DNA from: Achatina immaculata
Lineage: Eukaryota > Mollusca > Gastropoda > Stylommatophora > Achatinidae
Assembly: GCA_009760885.1 (NCBI GenBank)
Contig: CM019707.1
Coordinates: 32,591,602 to 32,655,601, forward strand
Direction of reading: 5' to 3'
Length of the DNA: 64,000 nt
Below the pieces are notes generated by a model. The model made no database searches. It had not been told where the DNA came from and saw only the letters and a program-made list of their open reading frames with translations. The position numbers were made by a program, and so were the translations under genes. Below are positions 52,961-63,944 of the stretch, piece by piece; position 1 is the stretch's first letter, and the number at the start of each line of letters is the position of its first letter.

Positions 52961-53250
52961 TTCCCAGACCTCCTCGTTCCTGATCTTGTCCTGCCCTTTC
53001 CCAGACCTCCTCGTTCCTGATCTTGTCCTGCCCTTTCCCAGACCTCCTCGTTCCTGATCTTGTCCTGCCCTTTCCCAGACCTCCTCGTTCCTGATCTTGT
53101 CCTGCCCTTTCCCAGACCTCCTCGTTCCTGATCTTGTCCTGCCCTTTCCCAGACCTCCTCGTTCCTGATCTTGTCCTGCCCTTTCCCAGACCTCCTTGTT
53201 CCTGATCTTGTCCTGCCCTTTCCCAGACCTCCTCGTTCCTGATCATGACC
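52945..53250 (-). repeat. 37-bp array grown from family F reverse-transcriptase codons
   Basis: Eight units of 37 bp each read IRNEEVWERAGQ plus one base on the minus strand. The frame of the unit next to the retrotransposon continues as VWERAGQEPMNLQIMSRKWR, which is normal ORF2 wording. Each further unit shifts the frame by one base. The unit is therefore a duplicated 37-bp piece of ORF2. Confidence 0.88.
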
Positions 53251-53479
53251 TGTCATTCAGAATATTGCGTTAAAAATAAACGGAACAATATTGAAGAACT
53301 GCGCGACCTTCCCTGTTTGATCAAGTTTTGAGGCAAGCACAAAAATTCTGTCCTAAAAAAAAAACAGCAGTGAGAGCAGTGAGGATGTAGTAGAAAACTG
53401 TCATCATTCTTTGTTGTGGGTCGTGGCACTTGGCTGCACTCTTGGTGCTTGACTGTCGAAAATCGTTCCCATGTTTAGT

Positions 53480-53645
53480 GTCCAGTTATGTCCAGTTATG
53501 TCCAGTTATGTCTGGCTATGCCCAGCTATGTCCAGTTGTGTCCAGTTATGTCCAGTTATGTCCGATTATGTCTGGCTATACCCAGCTATGTCCAGTTATA
53601 TCCAGCTATTTCCAGCTATGTCCAATTATGTCCAGCTATGTATAG
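53480..53645. repeat. 10-bp minisatellite, about 16 copies
   Basis: The decamer GTCCAGTTAT and variants (GTCTGGCTAT, GTCCAGCTAT) run continuously. Confidence 0.93.
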
Positions 53646-53814
53646 GGGAGTCTTTGTCGGAAATGTTTGACCAAAGATATATATTAACCGACGTGGACAT
53701 CGTAGTGGAGCTGACTCAGAGTACTGACATTTGCAGCTAAGTGATAGGACTTCTTTTTTTTAAAACTTTTATTAGCTCTCAACCTCACGAAGACGCTGCT
53801 GTTATCCGGAAATC

Positions 53815-54400
53815 TATCCATAAAAACACACATGAGATTTACAAAATGCTGTATCTATTCTGTTCTAACGTACGGAGCAGAAAACTGGACCGCAAGTACA
53901 AATGTGGAGGAACTAATAAATGCCTCAGAAATGTGGATCTAAAGGAAAGTTGGTTCATTTATCGGAGAAACGGAAACAAAACGAACCAGTATTAGGACAG
54001 CTACAATTGCAGCGTGAATTTCTCAGAGAAATCAGGATTACACACAAAAAACAGACTTTGGCCACATCACAAGACATAATAATATCATGAAAACAGTATT
54101 CGAAGGAAAGGCAGAAGAAAAAAAAAAGAGCAAGAGGAAGACAGTGATGTAGATGGGAATATAACATACGAGAGTGGACAGGAAACAGCCTCAGTGCACC
54201 ATCAAAGTGAGCGAGAGAGAGAGAGAGAGAGAGAGAGAGGGGGAGGGAGGGAGAGAGAGAGAGGGAGGGAGAGAGAAGAGAGAGAGAGGGAGGGAGAGAG
54301 AGAAGAGAGAGAGAGGGAGAGAGAGAGAGAGGGAGGGAGAGAGAGAGAGGATGATTCATTATCGCCAGCCTTCTTACCGAAGACGGCACACGATGATGAT
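53815..54400 (+). pseudogene. non-LTR retrotransposon family B, 3' end (copy 2) with internal GA expansion
   Basis: In several frames the order is LTYGAENWTASTNVEELINA, SEMWI, then LQLQREFLREIRI, then a basic DSDVDGNITYESGQE stretch, then the ending (FHYRQPSYRRR-like) and GATGATGATG. The thumb, tail and ending match family B copy 1 at 15140. At 54208-54350 a GA/GGGA array replaces codons that in copy 1 read K-A-R-E-P-E. Confidence 0.75.
54208..54350. repeat. GA/GGGA microsatellite inside family B copy 2
   Basis: GAGAGA with GGGAGGGAGA and GAAGAGA interruptions lies between AAAGTGAGCGA and GGATGATTCATTATCGCC of the retrotransposon. Confidence 0.95.
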
Positions 54401-54544
54401 GTTGTAAGAACTGAAGAAATCTGTGACAATCATCATCATCATCATCCGAGAAGAAAAGCTAAGCACTTTATTTTTTAGTTTGGCAGTGCGTTCCTAGTTG
54501 CTAATTTTCCTGAAATTTCATAAAACTTGTCTCGATTCTGTTGT

Positions 54545-57500
54545 AGGCCGTATTCTCCTCTGTTACGTTCTGTTGTAGGCTGTATTCTCATCTGTTACGT
54601 TCTGTTGTAGGCTGTATTCTCATCTGTTACGTTCTGTTGTAGGCTGTATTCTCCTCTGTTACGTTCTGTTGCAGGCCGTATTCTCCTCTGTTACGTTCTG
54701 TTGTAGGCTGTATTCTCCTCTGTTACGTTCTGTTGTAGGCTGTATTCTCCTCTGTTACGTTCTGTTGTAGGCTGTATTCTCCTCTGTTACGTTCTGTTGT
54801 AGGCTGTATTCTCATCTGTTACGTTCTGTTGTAGGCTGTATTCTCATCTGTTACGTTCTGTTGTAGGCCGTATTCTCCTCTGTTACGTTCTGTTGTAGGC
54901 CGTATTCTCCTCTGTTACGTTCTGTTGTAGGCTGTATCCTCCTCTGTTACGTTCTGTTGTAAGGTGTATTCTCCTCTGTTACGTTCTGTTGTAGGCTGTA
55001 TTCTCCTCTGTTACGTTCTGTTGTAGGCCGTATTATCCTCTGTTACGTTCTGTTGTAGGCCGTATTCTCCTCTGTTACGTTCTGTTGTAGGCCGTATTCT
55101 CCTTTGTTACGTTCTGTTGTAGGCTATATCCTCCTCTGTTACGTTCTGTTGTAAGGTGTATTCTCCTCTGTTACGTTCTGTTGTAGGCCGTATTCTCCTC
55201 TGTTACGTTCTGTTGTAGGCTGTATTCTCCTCTGTTACGTTCTGTTGTAGGCCGTATTCTCCTTTGTTACGTTTTGTTGTAGGCTGTATCCTCCTCTGTT
55301 ACATTCTGTTGTAGGCTGTATTCTCCTCTGTTACGTTCTGTTGTAGGGTGTATTGTTCTGTTGTAGGCTGTGTTCTCCTCTGTTGCGTTCTGTTGTAGGC
55401 TGTGTTCTCCTCTGTTGCGTTCTGTTTAGGCTGTATCTCCTCTGTTACGTTCTGTTGTAGGCTGTATTCTCATCTGTTACGTTCTGTTGTAGGCTGTATT
55501 CTCATCTGTTACGTTCTGTTGTAGGCTGTATTCTCATCTGTTACGTTCTGTTGTAGGCCGTATTCTCCTCTGTTACGTTCTGTTGTAGGGGTATTCTCCT
55601 CTGTTACGTTCTGTTGTAGGCTGTATCCTCTGTTACGTTCTGTTGTAAGGTGTATTCTCCTCTGTTACGTTCTGTTGTAGGCTGTATTCTCCTCTGTTAC
55701 GTTCTGTTGTAGGCCGTATTCTCCTCTGTTACGTTCTGTTGTAGGCCGTATTCTCCTCTGTTACGTTCTGTTGTAGGCTGTATTCTCCTTTGTTACGTTC
55801 TGTTGTAGGCTATATCCTCCTCTGTTACGTTCTGTTGTAAGGTGTATTCTCCTCTGTTACGTTCTGTTGTAGGCCGTATTCTCCTCTGTTACGTTCTGTT
55901 GTAGGCTGTATTCTCCTCTGTTACGTTCTGTTGTAGGCCGTATTCTCCTTTGTTACGTTTTGTTGTAGGCTGTATCCTCCTCTGTTACATTCTGTTGTAG
56001 GCTGTATTCTCCTCTGTTACGTTCTGTTGTAGGGTGTATTCTTCTCTGTTACGTTCTGTTGTAGGCTGTATTCTCCTTTGTTACATTTTGTTGTAGGCCA
56101 TATTCTCCTCTGTTACGTTCTGTTGTAGGCTGTATTCTTCTCTGTTCCGTTCTGTTGTATGGTGTATTCTTCACTGTTACGTTCTGTTGTAGGCTGTATT
56201 CTTCACTGTTACGTTCTGTTGTAGGCTGTATTCTCCTTTGTTATATTCTGTTGTAGGCTGTATTCTCCTTTCTTACGTTTTGATTTAGGTTGTATTCTCC
56301 TTTGCTACGTTTTGTTGTAGGCTGTATTCTCTTCTGTTACGTTCTGTTGTAGGCTGTATTCTCTTCTGTTACGTTCTGTTGTAGCTGTATTTTCCTCTGT
56401 TACGTAGGCAGTATTTTCCTCTGTTACATTCTGTTGTAGGCTGTATTCTCATCTGTTACATTCTGTTGTAGGCAGTATTTTCCTCTATTACGTTCTATTG
56501 TAGGCTGTATTCTCCTTTGTTACGTTCTGTTGTAGGCTGTATTCTCATCTGTTACGTTCTGTTGTAAGCAGTATTTTCCTCTGTTACGTTCTGTTGTAGG
56601 CTGTATTCTCCTCTGTTACGTTCTGTTGTAGGCTGCATTCTCATCTGTTGCGTTCTGTTGTAGGGTGTATTCTCCTCTGTTACGTTCTGTTGTAGGCTGT
56701 ATTCTCCTCTGTTACGTTCTGTTGTAGGCTGTATTCTCCTCTGTTACGTTCTGTTGTAGGCTGTATTCTCCTCTGTTACGTTCTGTTGTAGGCTGTATTC
56801 TCCTCTGTTACGTTCTGTTGTAGGCTGTATTCTCCTCTGTTACATTCTGTTGTAGAGTGTATTCTCCTCTGTTACATTCTGTTGTAGGCTGTATTCTCCT
56901 CTGTTACATTCTGTTGTAGGGTGTATTCTCCTCTGTTACATTCTATTGTAGGCTGTATTCTCCTCTGTTGCGTTCTGTTGTAGGCTGTGTTCTCCTCTGT
57001 TGCGTTCTGTTGTAGGCTGTGTTCTCCTCTGTTGCGTTCTGTTTAGGCTGTATTCTCCTCTGTTGGGTTCTGTTGTAGGGTATATTCTCCTCTGTTGCGT
57101 TCTGTTGTAGGCTGTATTCTCCTCTGTTGCGTTCTGTTGTAGGGTGTATTCTCCTCTGTTGCGTTCTGTTGTAGGCTGTATTCTGCTCTGTTATGTTCTG
57201 TTGTAGGCTGTATTCTCATCTGTTACGTTCTGTTGTAGGCTGTATTCTTCTCTGTTACGTTCTGTTGTAGGCTGTATTCTCCTCTGTTACATTCTGTTGT
57301 AGAGTGTATTCTCCTCTGTTACATTCTGTTGTAGGCTGTATTCTCCTCTATTACATTCTGTTGTAGGGTGTATTCTCCTCTGTTACATTCTATTGTAGGC
57401 TGTATTCTCCTCTGTTGCGTTCTGTTGTAGGCTGTATTCTCCTCTGTTGCGTTCTGTTGTAGGCTGTGTTCTCCTCTGTTGCGTTCTGTTTAGGCTGTAT

Positions 57501-57857
57501 TCTCCTCTGTTGGGTTCTGTTGTAGGGTATATTCTCCTCTGTTGCGTTCTGTTGTAGGCTGTATTCTCCTCTGTTTGCGTTCTGTTGAAGGGTGTATTCT
57601 CCTCTATTACGTTCTGTTGTAGGCTGTATTCTCCTCTGTTACGTTCTGTTGTAGGCTGTATTCTGCTCTGTTACGTTCTGTTGTAGCTGTATTCTCCTCT
57701 GTTACGTTCTGTTGAAGGGTGTATTCTCCTCTGTTACGTTCTGTTGTAGGGTGTATTCTCCTCTGTTACGTTCTGTTTTAGGGTGTATTCTCCTCTGTTA
57801 TGTTCTGTTATAGGCTATATTCTCGTCTGTTGCAGGCTGTATTCTCCTCTGTTGTAA
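54545..57857. repeat. 32-bp satellite array, about 100 copies
   Basis: The unit contains CTGTTACGTTCTGTTGTAGG and CTGTATTCTCCT (32 bp). Variants (GTTGCG, CTCATC, GGGTGTATT, TTACATT, GCAGTATTTTCC) occur in local runs and longer segments recur, for example the series around 54960-55330 and again around 55640-56020. Some units are shortened. No functional role is visible. Confidence 0.97.
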
Positions 57858-57879
57858 GAAAGAAAAGAAAAAAAATTCT

Positions 57880-58173
57880 CCCACGTATATCTTTGAAAAT
57901 TTCTTTCTCGATACAGGATCTGGTTAAAAATTTCTTTCTCTATACAGGATCTGGTTAAAAATTTCTTTCTCTGTACAGGATCTGGTTAAAAATTTCTTTC
58001 TCTATACAAGATCTGGTTAAAAATTTCTTTCTCTATACAGGATCTGGTTTAAAATTTCTTTCTCTATACAGGATCTGGTTAAAAATTTCTTTCTCTATAC
58101 AGGATCTGGTTAAACATTTCTTTCTCTATACAGGATCTGGTTAAAAATTTCTTTCTCTATACAGGATCTGAAA
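57880..58173. repeat. 31-bp minisatellite, 9 copies
   Basis: Units contain AAAATTTCTTTCTCTATACA and GGATCTGGTTA. Confidence 0.95.
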
Positions 58174-58309
58174 CAAAGACACCTTCGTTGGACTAAGATA
58201 TGGAAATCATGAATTTTGTTACCACTTTTTTTTCTACCTTGTATAAATTCTGTTTATTTACACCTTCTTTTGTCTATTATGTTTACTTAAATGTTAATTT
58301 TCCCACCTT

Positions 58310-58500
58310 AATCTGTGTTCTGATGTTAATTTTCCTACGTTAACCTGTGCTCTAATGTTAGTTGTCCCGAATTTAAACTGTGTTCTAATGTTAATTGTCC
58401 CGAATTTAAACTGTGTTCTGATGTTAATTATGCCCAATTTAAACTGTGTTCTAATGTTAATTGTCCTAACTTTAAACTGTGTTCTAATGAACGTGATCAA
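58310..58500. repeat. approximately 31-bp degenerate repeat, 6 copies
   Basis: TGTGTTCTAATGTTAATTGT and CCCGAATTTAAAC recur six times with substitutions. The minus strand reads as NIRTQFKFGT repeats. Confidence 0.85.
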
Positions 58501-58598
58501 TTTCTGAATATAATTTATATGTAAATTTGGAACTAACTTGGACAATTTTTGTGTGTTGTGGTAAAAACAAAAGTTTTTTAAAAATTAACATGGACTGG

Positions 58599-58601
<3 letters not shown>

Positions 58602-58672
<71 letters not shown>
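58602..58672. repeat. GA microsatellite (D3 left)
   Basis: (GA)n of about 70 bases; the matching run in the right unit (61279-61334) is shorter and interrupted. Confidence 0.96.
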
Positions 58673-58787
58673 ATTAATGATGAACCAAATTAATTTTGGT
58701 TAACATTCCACCGATATTTATCTGTCGTGGCCTTTATTTGTGAAAAAAAAATTGATCTTCTGACTGCCATTTTTTTTGGGTGTCTCT

Positions 58788-59063
58788 TTGTGTCTGTCAG
58801 TGTTGAATAGTACTAATTTTTGTGTCTGTCAGTGTTGTGTGGCACTAATTTTTATGTCTGTCAGTGTTGAATAGTACTAATTTTTGTGTCTGTCAGTGTT
58901 GTGTGGCACTAATTTTTATGTCTGTCAGTGTTGTGTGGCACTAATTTTTATGTCTGTCAGTGTTGTGTGCCACTAATTTTTATGTCTGTCAGTGTTGTGT
59001 GCCACTAATTTTTATGTCTGTCAGTGTTGTGTGGCACTAATTTTTATGCTTGTCAGTGTTGTA
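58788..59063. repeat. 33-bp minisatellite, 8 copies
   Basis: Units contain TGTCTGTCAGTGTTGTGTGG and CACTAATTTTTAT. The last unit changes to GTTGTATGG, then passes into the second D3 unit. Confidence 0.94.
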
Positions 59064-61277
59064 TGGCTGTATTCTTCTGTTACGTTCTGTTGTAGCTGTA
59101 TTTTCCTCTGTACGTAGGCAGTATTTTCCTCTGTTACATTCTGTTGTAGGCTGTATTCTCATCTGTTACATTCTGTTGTAGGCAGTATTTTCCTCTATTA
59201 CGTTCTATTGTAGGCTGTATTCTCCTTTGTTACGTTCTGTTGTAGGCTGTATTCTCATCTGTTACGTTCTGTTGTAAGCAGTATTTTCCTCTGTTACGTT
59301 CTGTTGTAGGCTGTATTCTCCTCTGTTACGTTCTGTTGTAGGCTGCATTCTCATCTGTTGCGTTCTGTTGTAGGGTGTATTCTCCTCTGTTACGTTCTGT
59401 TGTAGGCTGTATTCTCCTCTGTTACGTTCTGTTGTAGGCTGTATTCTCCTCTGTTACGTTCTGTTGTAGGCTGTATTCTCCTCTGTTACGTTCTGTTGTA
59501 GGCTGTATTCTCCTCTGTTACGTTCTGTTGTAGGCTGTATTCTCCTCTGTTACATTCTGTTGTAGAGTGTATTCTCCTCTGTTACATTCTGTTGTAGGCT
59601 GTATTCTCCTCTGTTACATTCTGTTGTAGGGTGTATTCTCCTCTGTTACATTCTATTGTAGGCTGTATTCTCCTCTGTTGCGTTCTGTTGTAGGCTGTGT
59701 TCTCCTCTGTTGCGTTCTGTTGTAGGCTGTGTTCTCCTCTGTTGCGTTCTGTTTAGGCTGTATTCTCCTCTGTTGGGTTCTGTTGTAGGGTATATTCTCC
59801 TCTGTTGCGTTCTGTTGTAGGCTGTATTCTCCTCTGTTGCGTTCTGTTGTAGGGTGTATTCTCCTCTGTTTGCGTTCTGTTGTAGGCTGTATTCTGCTCT
59901 GTTATGTTCTGTTGTAGGCTGTATTCTCATCTGTTACGTTCTGTTGTAGGCTGTATTCTTCTCTGTTACGTTCTGTTGTAGGCTGTATTCTCCTCTGTTA
60001 CATTCTGTTGTAGAGTGTATTCTCCTCTGTTACATTCTGTTGTAGGCTGTATTCTCCTCTATTACATTCTGTTGTAGGGTGTATTCTCCTCTGTTACATT
60101 CTATTGTAGGCTGTATTCTCCTCTGTTGCGTTCTGTTGTAGGCTGTATTCTCCTCTGTTGCGTTCTGTTGTAGGCTGTGTTCTCCTCTGTTGCGTTCTGT
60201 TTAGGCTGTATTCTCCTCTGTTGGGTTCTGTTGTAGGGTATATTTCTCTGTTGCGTTCTGTTGTAGGCTGTATTCTCCTCTGTTTGCGTTCTGTTGAAGG
60301 GTGTATTCTCCTCTATTACGTTCTGTTGTAGGCTGTATTCTCCTCTGTTACGTTCTGTTGTAGGCTGTATTCTGCTCTGTTACGTTCTGTTGTAGCTGTA
60401 TTCTCCTCTGTTACGTTCTGTTGAAGGGTGTATTCTCCTCTGTTACGTTCTGTTGTAGGGTGTATTCTCCTCTGTTACGTTCTGTTTTAGGGTGTATTCT
60501 CCTCTGTTATGTTCTGTTATAGGCTATATTCTCGTCTGTTGCAGGCTGTATTCTCCTCTGTTGTAAGAAAGAAAAGAAAAAAAATTCTCCCACGTATATC
60601 TTTGAAAATTTCTTTCTCGATACAGGATCTGGTTAAAAATTTCTTTCTCTATACAGGATCTGGTTAAAAATTTCTTCCTCTGTACAGGATCTGGTTAAAA
60701 ATTTCTTTTTCTATACAAGATCTGGTTAAAAATTTCTTTCTCTATACAGGATCTGGTTAAAAATTTCTTTCTCTATACAGGATCTGGTTAAACATTTCTT
60801 TCTCTATACAGGATCTGGTTAAAAATTTCTTTCTCTATACAGGATCTGAAACAAAGACACCTTCGTTGGACTAAGATATGGAAATCATGAATTTTGTTAC
60901 CACTTTTTTTTCTACCTTGTATAAATTCTGTTTATTTACACCTTCTTTTGTCTATTATGTTTACTTAAATGTTAATTTTCCCACCTTAATCTGTGTTCTG
61001 ATGTTAATTTTCCTACGTTAACCTGTGCTGTAATGTTAGTTGTCCCGAATTTAAACTGTGTTCTAATGTTAATTGTCCCGAATTTAAACTGTGTTCTGAT
61101 GTTAATTATGCCCAATTTAAACTGTGTTCTAATGTTAATTGTCCTAACTTTAAACTGTGTTCTAATGAACGTGATCAATTTCTGAATATAATTTATATGT
61201 AAATTTGGAACTAACTTGGACAATTTTTGTGTGTTGTGGTAAAAACAAAAGTTTTTTTAAAAATTAACATGGACTGG

Positions 61278-61333
<56 letters not shown>

Positions 61334-61860
61334 CATTAATGATGAACCAAATTAATTTTGGTTAACATTCCACCGATATTTATCTGTCGTGGCCTTTATT
61401 TGTGAAAAAAAAATTGATCTTCTGACTGCCATTTTTTTTAGGTGTCTCTTTGTGTCTGTCAGTGTTGAATAGTACTAATTTTTGTGTGTGTCAGTGTTGT
61501 GTGGCACTAATTTTTATGTCTGTCAGTGTTGAATAGTACTAATTTTTGTGTCTGTCAGTGTTGTGTGGCACTAATTTTTATGTCTGTCAGTGTTGTATGA
61601 CACTAATTTTTATGTCTGTCAGTGTTGTATGACACTAATTTTTATGTCTGTCAGTGTTGTATGACACTAATTTTTATGTCTGTCAGTGTTGTATGACACT
61701 AATTTTTATGTCTGTCAGTGTTGTATGACACTAATTTTTGTCTGTCAGTGTTGTATGACACTAATTTTTATGTCTGTCAGTGTTGTATGACACTAATTTT
61801 TATGTCTGTTAGTGCTGTATGGCACTAATGTTGGTGTCTGTTAGTGTTGTATGTCACTAT
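59064..61860. repeat. tandem duplication D3, right unit
   Basis: It carries the same five blocks in the same order as 56353-59063: the 32-bp array (to 60562), 31-bp array (60597-60848, one copy fewer), degenerate repeat, GA run and 33-bp array (61441-61860). In the last block GTTGTATGACACTAAT units have expanded, so the array gained copies after the duplication. Other differences are few. Confidence 0.95.
61441..61860. repeat. 33-bp minisatellite, about 12 copies (D3 right)
   Basis: The first units match the left D3 array; the later ones carry TATGACAC in place of TGTGGCAC, a variant amplified only here. Confidence 0.94.
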
Positions 61861-62290
61861 TAGTGCTGTTCCTGTTTGCACAGTTAACATGGTGAAAGTG
61901 GATTTTGTGCAGGTAAGACTGCACTGTTATTGACTGTGTTGGTTACGTTTATGCTATTTATTGCCTCACGGGTTGTTCATTATTAACCCAGGCCTAGTTT
62001 TTACAGAATGTCTGTTTTACTTTTTTTTTCTGCGTGCATTTTATGTGCGTGTGTGTGTGTGCGCGCGCGCGCAAAGCGACTTGCTCAAACAGCTGTTTAT
62101 GCAGTCAGCAATAGACCTTTTCAAATAGCTGTGTGTGCAGTTGGTTTGGCTGACGTTGCAGTCATTTATTCTGTCCTGTTTAAAAAATGATCCCTCCCTG
62201 CCTACACATCTGCTAGTAAACAGCTTTAGCGACAAGTACTACATTTACCGTTACAACTGCCACAAAAAAAAGTTCAGACAGCTTACATAG
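61861..62290. other. gene-free stretch
   Basis: No gene is supported. A GT/GC run at 62046-62072 has Z-DNA-prone alternation (GTGTGTGTGTGCGCGCGCGC). Confidence 0.5.
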
Positions 62291-62439
62291 CTGTGACATG
62301 GCACAGGAACGATACGGCCGCGGGCTTTCGGCCTGGTAAACTACTGCAGAAAAAATTATCACAGCCACCAAAGATAAAAAAAGAAAGGTAAATATTTTCT
62401 AACTTGACGTTATCTCCGACAGCGGCAACACAGACCGGA

Positions 62440-62850
62440 GACACACGGTGAAGTGCAAAGACAAGCGGGCACTTTCGTGACGGTGGAACACACGGGGGAC
62501 GGGGGAGGGGGCTAGCTGGAGCTTTCTGCCCGGATTGGCCCGAGTATTTGGGTGTATCTAGGCCACACCCGGCCACTAAAAGTGCACAGATCGTCTATAA
62601 AACGGGACTAGTGCGCCCCGACTTGACCCGGCCCCAACCTGCCGGTGGAGATCTGAGCCAGCGCGGGGCGGTGCAAGCGGCCTTGACCTTCGTCGCTTAC
62701 CTTTCCGCACTCTAGCTAAGAGTGCATGTTTGTTGCCGGCAAGAGTGCACGGCTTCGTTTCTCGCTTGGGTTAATAACTCTCTTCCTGGCCGCCGCCGCG
62801 GCCGAGCTTGATAACGTTGATGTAGGTTTCGCTCGCGTTTGCTCATGCAT
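62440..62850 (+). promoter_or_regulatory. GC-rich candidate promoter with TATA box
   Basis: TATAAAA at 62596-62602 (in CGTCTATAAAACGGGAC) sits in the most GC- and CpG-rich unique sequence of the window, with GGCCCGAG and GGGGGAGGGGGC blocks upstream and GCCGCCGCCGCGGCCG downstream (62788-62803). If used, transcription would start near 62630 and run to the right. A possible donor lies at GATGTAG/GTTTCG (62819-). No coding exon can be assigned. Confidence 0.4.
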
Positions 62851-63108
62851 TTCCTTCTTTACTTTTGTTAAAACTACCCTTCATGCATGAATGCGCATCT
62901 GAATTCGCCACATCTGCATGCCGCCATGGATATCTTTTCCAGCAGGTCTCCTCAGCGCCATTGATCTTCATCCCGCCACGTTCTTGCCGAATCACACCGA
63001 TCTTTCTAGCTCTGCCTTGTCAAGACATTTTAAAAAAAAAAGGGGGAGATCTTTTCGTTGCCATGACTACATGACATCAGCAGCAGGTCAGAATTTCTGT
63101 CCTGAAAT

Positions 63109-63153
<45 letters not shown>

Positions 63154-63770
63154 CATCCCTTGCAGCCACCTTTACTCACGCAGAAAATAAGAACCAGGGT
63201 CGATAACTGGGTTTAGCAGCAGCAGCAGCAGCAGCTGTCTCCTCGTTTCCACTACACTCTCATCTCCCTTCTCATTCCCCCCTCCCCAACTCCCCTCTTA
63301 TGCCTCGGCTCATTTGTAGAACAGCAAAGAGTGCATTAATTTTTTTTGCACGTCGGCGGTTTTCACATTATTATCCCCGGGACAGGTGACATAATGGTGG
63401 GCTGTTCATTCCCTGACAAGTTCCTGGGAGAATCTTTGACTAAACCGAACCCCCGCCCCCCCTTCCCCCCCCCCCCAAACTGCCATCTGCTTCCCAGAAG
63501 TGACCATCCACGAGTAAAGTGGAGCGTATCCTCTTAGGGTTGGTCAGTGGGTTGAGTGTCTCTGTGGAGGAAAAGCACACGGTGTTCCATTCCAGCTTCA
63601 CTATCGGATTATCCATTAGGTTCAACAGCAGCCTAAGAATCTCGGAACCATGAAAGAAAAAGAAAAAAAAACACTTGGGGATTACAGGCTATATTATTTG
63701 GGGGGGGGGGGGAGGGGTAGGAAATGCAGCGGTCAGCGATTCGCCAAAGTTAGAGAAGGGTCCGTATTCG
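62851..63770. other. gene-free stretch with short repeats
   Basis: It contains a CT run (63114-63150), (GCA)n at 63213-63234, C runs (63457-63477) and a G run (63699-63712). Short open frames show no recognised domain. If the promoter at 62596 is real, this would be leader or first intron. Confidence 0.4.
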
Positions 63771-63940
63771 AACAAGGTTCTATCCCACCTCTCCGGTGGT
63801 GCCCTGCTAATAAGCTGCTCAACCTGGGATTAGAGAGCAGAGACAGTTAGTCCCCATGATGGCGGAGTCTTGTTAAGAAAGCACTGCACCCTTTCATGCC
63901 TTTTAGCTTCATGCTGGGCCTCAGAAATAGCCGCGTAGTC
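63770..63940 (-). repeat. dispersed repeat DR1, copy 7 (diverged)
   Basis: AAGGTTCTATCCCACCTCTC, then CCCCATGATGGCGGAGTCTT and ATGCTGGGCCTCAGAAATAG are diverged DR1 landmarks in reverse orientation. The copy lacks its last third. Confidence 0.65.
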
Positions 63941-63944
63941 TCCA

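Larger units (their letters stand above)
56353..59063. repeat. tandem duplication D3, left unit (about 2.7 kb)
   Basis: The unit holds the last 1.5 kb of the 32-bp array, the 31-bp array, a unique stretch, a GA microsatellite and the 33-bp array. The whole order repeats at 59064-61860. Matching landmarks are GTAGCTGTATTTTCCTCTGT (56381, 59092) and the minus-strand open frames starting at 58545 and 61223. Confidence 0.95.

Noticed and set aside
62008..62576. Short frames around the GC-rich block, including a 97-codon minus frame
   Set aside because: High GC and few stops explain them; no domain or signal seen.
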